From contig OU612072.1 of assembly GCA_914767715.1 (NCBI GenBank), forward strand, positions 14,880,001-14,944,000: a stretch of DNA of 64,000 nt, given 5' to 3'. Positions within the stretch are counted from its first letter, which is position 1. Every line of letters begins with the position of its first letter. The translations under genes were made by a program, and so were the position numbers. The notes beneath the pieces were generated by a model, which saw nothing but the letters and a program-made list of their open reading frames with translations, did not search any database and was not told where the DNA came from. Below are positions 24,253 to 37,052 of the stretch, piece by piece. The DNA comes from Membranipora membranacea. Lineage: Eukaryota; Bryozoa; Gymnolaemata; Cheilostomatida; Membraniporidae.

Positions 24253-26310
24253 ATTAGGGTAATCCTATTAAACCACTAATGGAGCTCTCTGATGAACTCC
24301 ACGATGATGGTCCACTCATAACTTTTGGGATATTTGGTTGCTCACCTTTCCATTTTTAAATCAACCCATCAATATTTCCTATTGAGGTCAACAAGCTATT
24401 TTTAATTTTCAGTAGTTGTAGTAATCTTTTTATTGAATATAAAACTACAGAAGAACACAAAAGTCTCTATTTGCAGGCAAAAATGATGATCCAACCTGGC
24501 AAAATGAAACATTGTTCCCATTTTAGCGACGAAATGAATTTTTAATTTTAGATTATCTGGATGAATAAAATAATATGATAAGTTATCCCGTGAAGTTTAA
24601 AAGACAGATGCCCTCAACTTGGGGAAACTTTGTTTGATGTTTATTTTCTTGGTTAACTAAGTTGAGTACGGGTCACATGACATGTCATGACCTGACGTTT
24701 TTAGAGTCATTTAGAACTACTTCTTTTACACCGATTACGTCACAATCACAAAGAATTTGGTGTGACGACCTGTGTTCAATTTCATTATTAGGGAGTGGGT
24801 ACATGCACAGTGAATTAAATGCGCTAGCATTGCAATGATTAACATATATAATTTTTTCTTTTTCATTATTTTAAGTCTTGCTTCAACTAGTGCTCCAACT
24901 TTCGGCCAAAACTTCCCGGCCACTTACTCTTGAAGGGGACTTTTTTGAATTATGTCGAGCATATTCTTAAAACTAATTTTTTTTATTTTCCTGATGTTAG
25001 GGCTGCGCCAATACAAAACCTTATTCTGCTCATACTGTGCAAGGCACTTAAAACTCATTAATCAATGCTTATAAACTGTTGGACCTTAAATTCAATATCC
25101 AAGAATAAGTCTCAATTCGATTTCGTTTCAAATTGTGATGCCAATGGGAGAAATTATCTATTGCAATGCTCAGCCCTATTTGGGGGGGGGGGGGGAAACA
25201 TCACATTTAATTCACTGTGTGTTAGGTACTGCTACTTAATTCCTACTCTAACATCAGAGATAGACATGTTAATAGATTTATCTTGATGACAGTGTGGTGA
25301 TACGATTCTTCAGTCAGACAGGATGGCGTTGTGGTTCGGATTTAAGCTAGGCCGTCAGAGGTTGTTGGTTAGAATCCCGGTCACTACCAATGCTGCTAAT
25401 GGAGGTGAACTCTCCATACATTAGTCTAGCTTTCCCACTCCTACCTTGTACAGGTGTTTGTGTTTCATGTGTTTCATGTATATATGTTTCTATGTAATAT
25501 GTTACATGTCCTGTTATGACAGCTGGATGTTGCTAATAAAAAGTGCTTTACATTTATATTTTTGTAACATGTAACGCATAGAACATAGTTTGTTGAAGGA
25601 AAACTTCAATCAAATATATGTTATTTTTTCTTTCATAATTATTGATCATGAAGGCTTCTTAAACTGAGAAGGGAAATAATTCTGGTTCTTTTTTTAACCT
25701 TGAAATGGCGCTTATAAACTTTACTATACTTGAGCTAATATATACTCCTTAAAGTTGTGTCCACATAACATAGAACGGACAACTCTGATAATAAAACAAA
25801 AACCCAATACTAATTCACTGGCAAACTACTTTAGACATTGCCACCTGTATTTTGTGCTCTGGAGAAACATAAATATAGATTATCTCTTGAGCAGACAATA
25901 TTATCCAAGCTTTGAATACTATTTCCGCTCGTAGTCTTGGGCCTATAATTGTAAGACTTTTTTTTTATAAACTTGAAAGTTGTCCGCTATGTTTTGTGAT
26001 GCATCTTGTCTTAGCTCTCAGATTGCCCAAAATTTTAAGCATCAACCAAAGACCACATTGAGAATTATGAGATCCACAAGGCCACTGGGCTTTAAGACCC
26101 AGATGGCAACAACATGCTTGTTGATATGATTATACTTTGAAAGATCATACTTAGTTTTGAAGAATCCATGTCTGGATGACATAGTGTGAAACTACAACAT
26201 TGATGTTAGCCCAATCCCGACCCCACATTGATTGCATTGATTCGCAGTCAGCATAGTACTTACATATATCACTTTCAACTTTATAACTAAACCTGCATAC
26301 AGGGAAAACA
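24253..26310. other. 3' flank of chitin-binding copy 1, diverged match to 27400-28330
   Basis: Blocks such as gtgaagtttaaaagac, ggtcacatgacatgtc, gaacatagtttgttga and gtgtccacataac recur in order after copy 2 (27608 onwards) and at the window start. This shows that a unit of gene plus 3' flank was duplicated. A SINE-containing insertion (about 24800-25570) and a run of about 16 G at 25179-25194 interrupt it. No gene is supported here. Confidence 0.65.
25319..25570 (+). mobile_element. tRNA-derived SINE
   Basis: The head resembles a tRNA with pol III promoter boxes. An A-box-like segment lies near gatggcgttgtggttcgg (25322-25339), and a B box GGTTAGAATCC at 25367-25377 differs by one base from GGTTCGAATCC. 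A body and an A-rich tail containing aataaaaagtgcttta follow to about 25570. It sits in a region absent from the paralogous flank at 27.6 kb, as expected for an insertion. Confidence 0.6.
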
Positions 26311-26729
26311 AGCATAACATATGGTAAGAATAACAGCAATTATCTACACCCCATACAGGCAAGTAATTGGATGTGCCTCAGCATTGCCTCGTTTTACTGG
26401 TAGACTTGTCAAACGATCATAGGCTGAGCAACACTTACAGTAGTCAGCTTCAATTTCTTTTGGTAATTTACAGTTGAAACAGACAGTCTGTAGAAAAGAT
26501 ATAAACCTACGCTCTCGAATCCAAAAGAGTAGCTTACCTTGACAAGCCCGCCATGACAAGCTTGTCAACACAGGCTAACATCAAAAATAAGAGACAGCTT
26601 ATAATGTCAGACTGACAGCACACAACAAAATATCCCTCATCACTGTAAGCTGATGGTTGCACCTATATCATGAGTTAACTGAGGGTGGTATTCACACAGA
26701 CACTTGACTTACTTGGATGCAGTTCTAAG

Positions 26730-27392
26730 ATGGTTAGGCTGGTGTCATTCTTCGGATTGCTTGGATTACAGGTCGGAGTGAGTGTACTGCAGTCACCCCC
26801 TCGACTATCCAGCTGCAGACTCATATACAAAGCTAAACCGCGGTCAGCTACCAGGTCAGAAGTGTTCACATTGCCTGCGGGACATACATGTGTGTCTCGA
26901 GTAATTCTACAAAACACTGATAACACCATGATAAACATCACCGATCCCAGAAACTGTAAGAACTTCTATATTTGCCATCGACTGAAATGTTTCCAGTGCC
27001 CTTGTGCAGAGGGTGAGACATTCAACCCCGATACTTTGAGGTGTGATGACTCCAAATCAGTGTGCAGCTGCAATCCTGAAGAACCTGAATTTCCCGGCAA
27101 CACTGAAGATCCCATCGAAACTACAACAAAATTTTCGGTGGATATTTTCATATACACTGTCACATCTGCGAAGCCAGATGTTCCAGTTATTTTTCCTGAA
27201 ATTTTGACTACACAAGGTTCTTCTTCACATAAGACTTACAACGCCACCGCTGTTTTAGTATTGATTGTGGAATTAACAATGATGATTCTTACAGCAGTGT
27301 TAATAGGCATCTGGCTGTGGCATCGTGGCATCTTACCTTGTAGAAAAAGTTCTACTGATTCATGTGAAATTCAACAAATCTGGATAAAGTAA
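26730..27392 (+). CDS. Chitin-binding (peritrophin-A type) single-pass membrane protein, copy 2
   Basis: An open frame of 220 residues starts at the methionine at 26730; an in-frame ATG at 26685 would add 15. The chosen start gives a hydrophobic signal-like N-terminus (MVRLVSFFGLLGLQVGVSVL). A cysteine-rich domain of the ChtBD2/peritrophin-A pattern follows at about residues 54-112: NCKNFYIC, FQCPCAEGETFNPDTLRC and SVC. A Thr/Pro-rich stalk leads to a membrane segment at about 174-197 (AVLVLIVELTMMILTAVLIG) and a short basic cytosolic tail with CRKSS. It would display one chitin-binding domain outside the cell, as in gut-lining, cuticle or pattern-recognition proteins. A polyadenylation signal lies 200 bases downstream. 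The gene may have an additional upstream exon, and the frame could be read from an acceptor (CCAG|GTCAGAAG) instead. Copy 1 lies 3.1 kb to the left. Confidence 0.7.
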   Translation: MVRLVSFFGLLGLQVGVSVLQSPPRLSSCRLIYKAKPRSATRSEVFTLPAGHTCVSRVILQNTDNTMINITDPRNCKNFYICHRLKCFQCPCAEGETFNPDTLRCDDSKSVCSCNPEEPEFPGNTEDPIETTTKFSVDIFIYTVTSAKPDVPVIFPEILTTQGSSSHKTYNATAVLVLIVELTMMILTAVLIGIWLWHRGILPCRKSSTDSCEIQQIWIK

Positions 27393-27592
27393 GGCAGAGG
27401 GGAAGCCTACTAGACCACCAACACAGTTCTGAGATGAATTCTCCCAATAATGGCCTTCGCATAACTCCTGGGCTATTTGGTCACTCACAATAAAACTTTT
27501 ACATTGATCCATCAATGTTTCTCTTAGCGGTCAACAAGCTATTTTTAATTTACTTTTAGTATTATTTTTTAGAAAACCTCAAAAATCAATTT

Positions 27593-27598
27593 AATAAA
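27593..27598 (+). terminator. Polyadenylation signal AATAAA
   Basis: AATAAA and overlapping AATAAAT/AATAAAA copies occur 200 bases after the stop codon of the chitin-binding gene. An earlier AATAAA lies near 27489. Confidence 0.5.
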
Positions 27599-28020
27599 TA
27601 AATAAAATATATATCCTGTGAAGTTTGAAAGACGGATGCCCACAATTTGATTAGACCTTGTGTATTCTATTGTTTTCTTGGTAAACTAAGTTGACTACAG
27701 GTCACATGACATGTCGTGACACAACATCAATATAGTACTTTCAAACTACATTTGGTGTGATACTATTCTTTATGCTACACACAGAACATAGTTTGTTGAA
27801 AGAGTTATCAATCAAATCTGCAAACTTATGATCAAATATGTGTTATTTTTATGTTATAATTATTGATGTTGGAAGTCTTCTAAACTGAGGAGAGGGGGGA
27901 TTACTTCTGCCTCTTCACATAGGCTTGAATGGCGAGATTGCTGCTAGATTATTATTAGCTTAACTATAATATATACTCCTCAAAATTGTGTCCACATAAC
28001 TTTGAACGGACAACTCTGAC

Positions 28021-28131
<111 letters not shown>

Positions 28132-28364
28132 ACAATAAATCCGACATTAATACACAATGCTTTGAGACATAGTTTATAGATCACCTCTTAAGAGGAGAAA
28201 CTAAAGCAACCGAGACTTGAATTTCATTTAACTCGTAGTCTGGGGTCTGTTTTTGTAAGCTTATGATTTAATCTTTGAAGGTAGATGGGGTTAGTTATGA
28301 ATGATGATGTTTAATGGTCCGGGGACAACTGCTAGGGTTTGAAATATAACATAAAGGGTAAAGT

Positions 28365-28591
28365 TCATGGATTTAATTGCCAATCACATCATGCTCTGGT
28401 AATGTGGTACAAATCTAGAGCAAGTTTGTGTTTTTGCGGCGGTGTGATGTTGTGTGATACATAGCTTTGTAGGTATTCCTTGCATCAATAGAGGGGACAA
28501 ACTTGTTCTAATACAAATATAGTTTCCAATCAGCAGGATAATACGAGGGTCTGTCTTTTTTTGGTTTAGCGACTTTCGGCTGAAGTTCCGT
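28365..28591. other. Insertion specific to copy B (or deletion in copy A)
   Basis: Copy A reads gggtaaagtttcaagc without a break near 618-633. Copy B has about 230 extra bases between gggtaaagtt and tcaagc, starting catggattt and ending ttccgtt. No terminal repeats or coding features are visible, so its origin is unknown. Confidence 0.8.
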
Positions 28592-31500
28592 TTCAAGCAT
28601 GTCTATGATCACTCGGCCAATTTAACCCTATTTTGGCCTATTTTTAGGCAGGCGCTCAATAAAACCTTTTTAATGCCCAGTCTGACATTGCTCCAGAATT
28701 GTTGGTTTTGTATTGACGGAGGTGCTGCAAAACCAGTCTATTTTTTGCCATCCCATGTATGGTAAAAATTTCTATTGTACCTCTAACTTATCTAACACAC
28801 CCCATTTTTATCTTCCAAAACGAGCTTTTAGACTATACACAAGTACAGATACAGAAACACCCTACTTCCGGGCTTGATTGGCAAATATTTTAGGCAATCA
28901 GAAAAGAAGGCGAACTTGAGGTTCCACTCCTGTACTGTATTCGGAGTTGTTTGCACTTCAATAACAAAGTTATCTCTCTTGTCACGTAGCTATTTTTCAT
29001 CAATCACTTTGCTTTTGTGAACGAGAGTGGCAAGTCATGCTATTATTCTTATTGTGAAGATGGAGATTTTATAATTATGCTCCAATCATTTACCATATCT
29101 ACACTACACTAGCCTGGTCTTCACACCTGATTTTTTCTGTAATAGCATCACACGACGTAAGTTATTTTAATAAGTAAAGTAATCTATTATGTTAATGTCG
29201 CATTGCTCAATCTGACCTCGCTACTTGCATAACTTGGCAATTTCATATTAATTGACAATTAGGCTACTGGCTAAATATTTTCTTTTCCTTTTTCCTTTTT
29301 TGGCACTTTGTTCACACGTATGCATTGTCAGTTTGGAATGTCAGTTACTTTTATAGGGATTCGTTATACCCATCTGCCCAGCTCGACTATATTCTAAAGT
29401 CCCGGCACCGAGATGTGTAATAGACACATTTAAGTTGTAAGTGCATTTCCATTTTTTCTTGTGAACAAAACCTGACGTATTACAATGTATGAATGAGAAA
29501 CTGTATTTGATGTAATTACTTATTAATTAAATTCCGTTTGATATAACTCTATTATAACGATAGTAATAGTTTCTGTCCAATATTATAGACGATGCCGGTA
29601 TCAGACAAATTTAATACTTGTATACTTTAATCTCGGTTCAAGTCGGATCGGAAAATTAATTGTCAGTTTATGATGATCATTTTTGTCATGTATATTTCTT
29701 CACGTATTTTAATGTCAGGCTTATGCGTTTTACGTAATGTTCACTATAATCCTCATAATATGTAGCTGACATGACTAATGCATTGTTTTGTTATTCACAG
29801 AGCACGATTTCAACAATAAGAATCTTAACAACAAAAGAAAAGCATTCTATTGTTCGGTTGCTGATAATCATTCCTGACCTGGTCCGAGTACACGTACTCA
29901 ACAGCTTCGATTTTGCGTTGCTTCAGGAGCTAACCAGAAGGCATTGTGAGTATGAGCTGTCAGGTTAGTTTGTCTGAAATCATTTTGAAAAGTTTGGGAA
30001 GAATAGATCGTCTCCTAAGATTGGTCTAGGTTTCTATTTAGGGCTGTCTCTTTAAATAACGCCCAAACTGTCCTTAAATCAAGACAGTTTGTGCACTCAA
30101 ATACTGATCACGCTCTTCCTAAAATATATATGACATATTCAGAGAATGGTAACGTAAACCCTGATATTTGGATTCATAGCCTTTCAGAGTTTAATTTGCG
30201 AAGATATCAGAGTTTTTCGATAACAGTGTACTAACAGTGTTTACTAGATAAAATGTATTTATTATGATAAGTTTACCACCCGACCATACTATGTGTTTAA
30301 CCAGAATTTATAGGTTTTTATAGCTTGGTCTGAAATCCTGTATATAAAGAACCAAGGTAACGAATATATCACACATCCATGTCATGATTCCAGGGGTGGG
30401 ACGACAACTACAAACCCCCAGGGTATATGGGACTGAACCGGAAAGGGTAGGTAATAGGTAGGATTCTACATTTTAAGATCGATAATACTTAAAGTGTGTT
30501 ATCTAAAATTAAAATATTATTTATTTGTCTCTTCAACAGTATCAAAAATTGTATTTAAATTCACTACCAACACTTATGGCTGACTTAATCAAGGGAATGT
30601 ACCAGAGGGAGAGGGATGTAGGATCAATTGGTACGATTTACTTTCATTCTCTTGAGGCTATGAGATAGGATTCTACATATGATGATGGAGAAACCTTAAA
30701 ATTTGTTAACACAATAATTATTTTTTTCTTAAATATCAAAGTTTTAACTTCAAAACACCACCATCAATCACATATGGCTGACTTGATTGAAGTTTTGTGC
30801 AAGCGGCTGAGTAATTCTTTTACAAATTGATGGCTGCTAAGCTGGCTGTCATGTAACACAGTCTACTACAGTATGAAGTGACGATGCAGCTAGTCAGTCA
30901 TGTCATCATTGATCATTGAAACTATTTTGTATAGATCTTGGTCAAATGAGCTATTACATGGCATTAAAAAATAAAAGAGACAAAATCATTCTAAATGAAT
31001 AATTGATATAATGGGCGTTTACGCTAAAATGACTAAATGATGTTAGATTTTGCCTACGAATTTCATTTAATATCATGGCTGCGTACTGTGCATATTTCTC
31101 GAGTTATCTGTGTAATGCTTATGGGAAGACAATTCCAATTCATTGTCTATGGTATAACTGGTATGGGATACAAACCATTTCTCTGTATTATTATTGACTT
31201 GTCTTTTACTCTAAGATGGCCAAAATTTTGATCGAGCATTATTTCTTTTTTTCAATAACAGATTTAACAATTTCGGCCTTTTCTAGATTGCCGGGTGGGG
31301 AAGGGGCACTCAGTACTTAAAAGCAGAAAATACTGTTGCATTCAGATATATGAGTCGAGGAGTTATGAATGCAATAGAAAGTTCATGATAGCACAATTCC
31401 AATAATACAAACTCTTTGTCTTTGTCTTTTGTTATATCACTGTTGGGCGTTGATGCTCTCCATATTGATTTACAGCTCGTCTGTACGGTGATATGTAGAG

Positions 31501-31951
31501 CAGTAGTCAGTGACAGCTGAATGTCCAAAGAAAATAGGCAGAATAAAAGATACAGTTTTTAGGAACAGTTTATAACGGCCGGAATCCCACGACGCACAAC
31601 TAGATCTCAGTGAAGTACATCACAAAGGCCCTGATTACAGCAGGAGAGTTTCGAATCTCAAACCAGTGTTGGGGGTTAATCCGGTTAGAGGGGTAATAAT
31701 GCTCTAGATGTTTTAGGATCTGTAAGTTGGTAGTATAAACCCATTCATATGCAGTAGAGATAGACACATGGACGGACCGCACGAGACCACCGGTCTGAAA
31801 AATCTCTCAGTGGCACATCAGAAGGAATTGTTCAGGACTAGGCATATATGAGATGTGAAATTCAAATTACGTAGCTATGAGGAAAATATCACATAGAACA
31901 ATAATCAGTATGGCAGACACAAAATAGCACTCTGGAATGGGGAGGGAGTAG

Positions 31952-33110
31952 ATGGGCTGTGGGATAAGGTCAGGTCAGGGAGCTCTGTGTAGTCTATTGG
32001 TGAAAAAGTACTTCTTCACATCGGTGTTAATGTTTCCCTTGGTGCCTCCGTATCTTGTCGAGTGTTCATCCGCTTGGGGTGGTAGAGATTGCTCGTTTTC
32101 AAGAGCGACCTTACCTGTAACGATTGAAGCGTACATGGAAAGATCACAGTCATCCCTTCTTGTTGTCAAGTCAGGCCAATTGTGAAACAACATAAGATGA
32201 GAAATACTATCAAACTTATTCATGCCATAACACCAACGAAAAGCTTTTCTATTAATAGCCTCAATCATGTACACATGCTTATTCAGATGTGGAGACCATG
32301 TTTGACATGCATATTCTAATTTAGGCCTACAAATGGTAGTAAAGGCTAGTCTACGGGTCTTAGGACAGGCCTTTTTAAGATTACGCATGAGCATAAACAG
32401 AACCTTATTCGCTTTGCTACAAATGCCGATTATATGGCTGTGAAAGGAAAGTTTGTTATCTACAATAACACCAAGGTATTTTACTTCATTGACAGTTTCA
32501 ATGGTCTCAGAAGACATTGAGTACTGAGTTACAGTGCGATTTGATGATTTCTAAGCGATACACATATGCTGACATCTGTCAACATTAAAAGACATTAGTG
32601 TAGATTTTGTCCAGTCATAAAGTCTGTTTAGGTCAAGTTGGAAGTCAATTTTATCAGTCGGGCTAGAAATGAGATGATACAATAAGGAGTCATCGGCAAA
32701 AAGTTTGAGAGTACTAGATGATACTTGCGACGACATGTCATTTATAAAAATCAAGAATGACAGAGGTCCTAAAACGCTGCCTTGGGGTACCCCAGACGTA
32801 ACCGGTCTAGCCGTAGACTTAACGGAGTTTACAGTAACAAACAGAAGGCGGTCGGATTGCCACGAATCTATCTACATTCAAGTTTTGTTGTTTATTCCAA
32901 TGACACTCATCTTTTCGGATAGTTTTTATGCGATACGATGCCTTCGCGAAGTCGAGAATGGCGAAGTCCACAGGAATATTTTCGTCATACAAATTTACAA
33001 GATCCTGTACAGTATTTAAAAGCTGGGTGTCGCACCCATGCTTTTTACGGAATCCGCGTTGGTGTTTAAATAATAATCTGGAATCCCTTTGAATCCCTTG
33101 GAATACCAGA
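31952..33110 (-). pseudogene. 5'-truncated LINE reverse transcriptase relic, copy B
   Basis: This is the counterpart of 3961-5130 with the same blocks (KHQRGFRKKHG, SGVPQGSVLGPL, FADDSLL, YLGVIVD) and the same in-frame TAG after the FADD block. Its C-terminal part is longer and open: minus-strand 32517-31975 reads through to NTDVKKYFFT without the break seen near 4134 in A. The 7-base loss near 32940 is an additional lesion. It was carried here inside the segmental duplication rather than by new retrotransposition. Confidence 0.87.
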
Positions 33111-34392
33111 CAGGGGTGGGTTTCTCGAATTACTTCAGGGAATTATATATATTCATCAGGTCTGATAATGGTTTTGTGGCAACACTCACTCTATTTGTAG
33201 AAATTAGGTAAAATCAGCAATTGAGAAAATAGAGCCAAGAGTTATATATAAGATATAACACTCTCTGACAATTAGATTAGTGATTGGGCTGCTGCATCTC
33301 AAAGAATAATGGATGTGTTAATCAATGCGGTAACATCAAGGATATAATTAAAAAATCTCGTTAATTTTACTGATTAAAATATTTATCAACTAATTATAAT
33401 GAAGAAAAAAAAATATCTCAAGGATTATTCAGGATTATTACAAAAAGAGCTCACAAAAACATTCCAATGCGAGGTAAATTTGTTGATATATAGAATCACG
33501 TCACTAAAATTAAGAATATTACCATTTTGCTTTGTGAATGAGCATTTAAATGTAATGATAATGTAAACTTACAGGATGAAAGAACTCTTAAGGAGATGTG
33601 GATTTTAATTAGCAGTTTGTATGAAAGCTAATCTCCCATACATGTTACTATGAATATCAAAATTAGTTACCACGTTTCCTGTTGGTAATCTGTACTTAAA
33701 ACTAGGCTGGGGGTGGCAAATTACTATCATATAGGATTTGTCAAGAAATCTTCAGAACTCTGAATTGTGAATACATAAATCTTTACAGTGCCTGCAGCTC
33801 GAAGGAAAGAACCAGTGGTCTAAATGGACTTTTTTCTTTGTGGGTTCTCTACTCTCTGGTTCGAAAATCGTTGAGAATGTTTTTATAATTTCTAGATCAA
33901 GTTATGAAGAAATATGGATCTGTAATGGTATGATTGATAGCTGGTCAAAAGAGACAACTTGACACCGTTTTTGAAAAGAATCCAGTGGGAATTGCCTTCT
34001 AAAGGTTTCCCTTCTATATTTTTTTGCGGGAACTCAGTTCCCACTCACTCAGAACACTGGAAACAACTCCAAATATAGATAAAAATAGATTATACTTGAT
34101 CTAATGTGCTGTATCAAATTCTGCTATGTTCTCATTAGGTGTCATCAGTGTAGTCTTATCCAGGATCTATCTTAATTCTATCACGAGGGACACAAAGACA
34201 ATTCTTTTCTCTACCTTCAAAGAAAGATGCACAGAATAATTGACTCATAGATATACATTTATAGATACATTTATATAGGTTCTGAGATGCTAAATTTTGC
34301 TTTAACTTATTGACGTTTTCACGTGGTGAGATTTGCACCACAAACAAGAATAAAATCTGGGAACAGTGTCTTAAGATTACAAACTTACCGTT

Positions 34393-37052
34393 CTACAGAG
34401 GTTCTTGTTGAGATGTAATGTCTTGGTCAGCAGGTGGAAGAATCAGCACTTTGTTTGTTGTTACTTGCATCATGGGAACTTGTACAGCAGTCACTTCAGG
34501 ATATTCTCTCTGCATTTGACCAACAGCTCGATTGAACATTGTGTAGATATCTGTCTCACCGTCACTGTACCTGAACTGATTGGCCATGGCACCTGTGAAG
34601 ACTCCTCGATAAGCCACGCCTCCTCTTACTGTAGATAGTAGTAGCACTGTGTGTGGTCTGGTGAGTGTTATATGCTGGTCCTTCTGAGAATCCGACAGTT
34701 GTGTTGGAGCTGGGTCTTGTGTGGAGGAGGTAGCTGCAGGGCTGACCCGTGTTCTGTCAGCAACTTGGCAAGCCTGCATCAGAATAACCTGGAAAAAGGT
34801 GGTATGAGATGAGTGTTTATACATAATACACAGACATTTTGGTGATTATTTGTACAATTACACGCCAATTTAGCTGTTTGTACTCAGCACCAGGGAAAAA
34901 CCATTTAAGACTCGCTTATCATGGTTTGTCACATTTTTGACGGCTTCCTAAATTGAAAAAAATGCTTATGCTCATCTCATGTGTGCCTATTTTAACTGAG
35001 GAGCCTTATAAGTGGTTTATAGAAGCTTAAGTAGGGAAGAAGGAGTTTTAGATGTAATGGAATTGAATGTCTGATTAATCTATTGCCATCAAACATGGGT
35101 AACTTACCATCGGAACATATTCAGAGAGTCGGTAACTGAACTGATGTAAGACGGAGTTAACAGGTACAGGTTCTCCAGCACCTCCATGTATTGTACCCCT
35201 ACTACCATGAGCCATCAGACAGACTATGAGCAGTGAGCAATCAGCTTTTATCCTCTCCAGTGCACTGTCGATCATGTTGTGTAGCTCATTGGCTTTGGAC
35301 CACTCCATCTTCATCACATCACAACCTGCTTCCTTCAGCCTATGATCTAGATCATCTGCTTCTTCTGCAGCTCCTGGTCGACGGTCTGAGCTGAATAGAA
35401 TCAAACCGTATCTCTTACTCTTCTTCTGTTTGTGTGGGATGACATAACGGGAGCTCAGAGGGGATAACTCCTTTATCTGGTCTACAGTTAGAGACTCTGT
35501 CTCTGTGATGTTCTGAATCTGAAGCTCCTGATCTAAAGTAAAATAATAGATACCCTGTGTTCAGAAACCTGCAAAGTTGTTTATTGTGTCACATCAACAC
35601 ACATGAATTTACCCCAAGAACGCATGATTATTTTCAAGTAAAAAATATCCACTCTGAGAGCATGCATGATAAATGTAAAGGGTGGCATCTCCTCTGTACA
35701 TCATACCTACGCTGTGAGGTTTTGAGTATATTTTAATATTATTGTATCTAATATCAAATTAGAATGTCAGATAATCCTAATACCAGAATGAGGTAATCTG
35801 TCATCCGTATGTTGAGCCTTTTGTATCCTCGCTGTTGTTCCGTATTTAATGATCAATCTATGGCAGGTTTTGAGAAATTGAGTATTTCATATTGATGTAT
35901 TCAATATCAAATTAGAATGTCAGTTAATCCTAATACAAAATTGAAGTTACCTTTTTTGTCATCTGTATGTAGGGCCTTTTGTATCCTTGCTGCAGGTCTG
36001 AATTTATCGATTGTTCTCTGGAAGGTTTCACAGTGGAAAGCAGGATTGTTGAGTTCAGGTAGAGGAGCTGTGAGTAACTCCAGCCACACATCATTGGTTA
36101 CAGTGTCTCTTATTGTTATCATTGTGTCTTCTTTGTCCTGATAAGCTGCTGTCTGTAGAACTGTCAGGCCATAAGATCCCTTCATCTGGAGCAGACTGAT
36201 CCACTGTTCCTCAGATACAGATTTATGAAAAATCCTCATGATGTCATTTTGTCCTCTATAGACAGCTAAGTGTAGTAGAGTATTCCTGCTGTCAATAGTC
36301 ATCTGTAGAAGTGAGTAACTCATTTCCAAGTTCACATGCTCCAATATCACTCTCACTAACTGTCCTCTTCCACGCATGCATGCCTTGTGTAGAGGTGTGT
36401 ATCCCCAGTCATCAGTGGTACTGAGTAGCTGGTACTGTTTATCCTCTCTTACACGCTCTAATATCACTCTCACTAACTGTCCATATCCTCCCTCACATGC
36501 CGTGTGTAGAGGTGTGTGTCCCCTGTTATCACTGATACTGAGTAGCTGGTAACATTTATCCTCTCTTACACGCTCTAATATCACTCTCACTGCCTGTCCA
36601 TCTCCTCTCCCACATGCCCTGTGTAGAGGTGTGCGTCCCCACTCATCAGTGATACAGAGTAACTGGTAGCACATATCCTCACTTACAGAGTCTAATATCA
36701 CCTTCATCACATCATGTCTTCCACCCAATGCACAGTAATGGAGTACAGTCCACTCATCCTCATCCTTATAACTGAGCAGTGATAGTAACTGAGTATGTTC
36801 TATACTCTTTAGAAATATTGTTATGATTTCAGTTTGTATTTCAAAGAAATGACTGATGAGCGCAGACTTTGCGTTTGACTCGCTCAGAAGAATAACGTAG
36901 TTTATTTCCTGCAGTAGTCTGGTGGCATCATCCTTGTTATTTCCGAGCACTTGTATAAGAAAATACTCTAGTTTACTCTGATCACAGTAGAGTCGATCAT
37001 CCTCTCCTATCCAGATAGGATACTGCTGGTTGGTGTTTGATGTTACTGCCAT
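34393..37052 (-). CDS. Ankyrin-repeat caspase-like protein, gene B (3 exons)
   Basis: Exons are 37052-35951, 35532-35108 and 34788-34393, with the same phases as gene A, giving 640 residues. The N-terminus (MAVTSNTNQQYPIWIGEDD) diverges from A and C in residues 25-70, where it carries an extra segment (ESNAKSALISHFFEIQTE). Ankyrin repeats of about 39 residues follow, with TPLHRACGRG, TPLHTACEGG, TPLHKACMRG and LLHLAVYRG cores. The p20 domain has SSDRRPG and MAHGSRG (His about 476). Exon 3 has QACQVADR (Cys about 516), intermediate between A (VPDRS) and C (GGDRT), then VAYRGVF and DIYTMFNRAVGQM as in A. Its introns match C while its 3' end matches A, so B looks recombinant. Catalytic residues are intact. 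The role, probably in cell death or immune signalling, is inferred from the caspase fold. Confidence 0.87.
35753..35885 (-). repeat. Decayed tandem duplicate of the exon-1 3' end in intron 1, gene B
   Basis: Same relic as in gene A: a degraded copy (gttgagccttttgtatcctcgc) lies about 150 bases from the true exon end (tagggccttttgtatccttgc). Its conservation in all three genes shows that it predates their duplication. Confidence 0.75.

Noticed and set aside
25179-25194. Run of about 16 G as a functional G-quadruplex
   Set aside because: A simple homopolymer that may vary in sequencing; no supporting context.
26151-26571. Cysteine-containing minus-strand ORFs (TVCFNCKLPKEIEADYCKCC and PVCRFSYKVESDICKYYADC)
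   Set aside because: They resemble each other slightly, but the counterpart near 23.4 kb does not keep the frame, and no gene model could be built.
29771-29968. Open stretch bounded by AG and GT as a possible plus-strand exon in segmental copy B
   Set aside because: Copy A has a 5-base deletion that breaks the frame, and no partner exons or domain were found.
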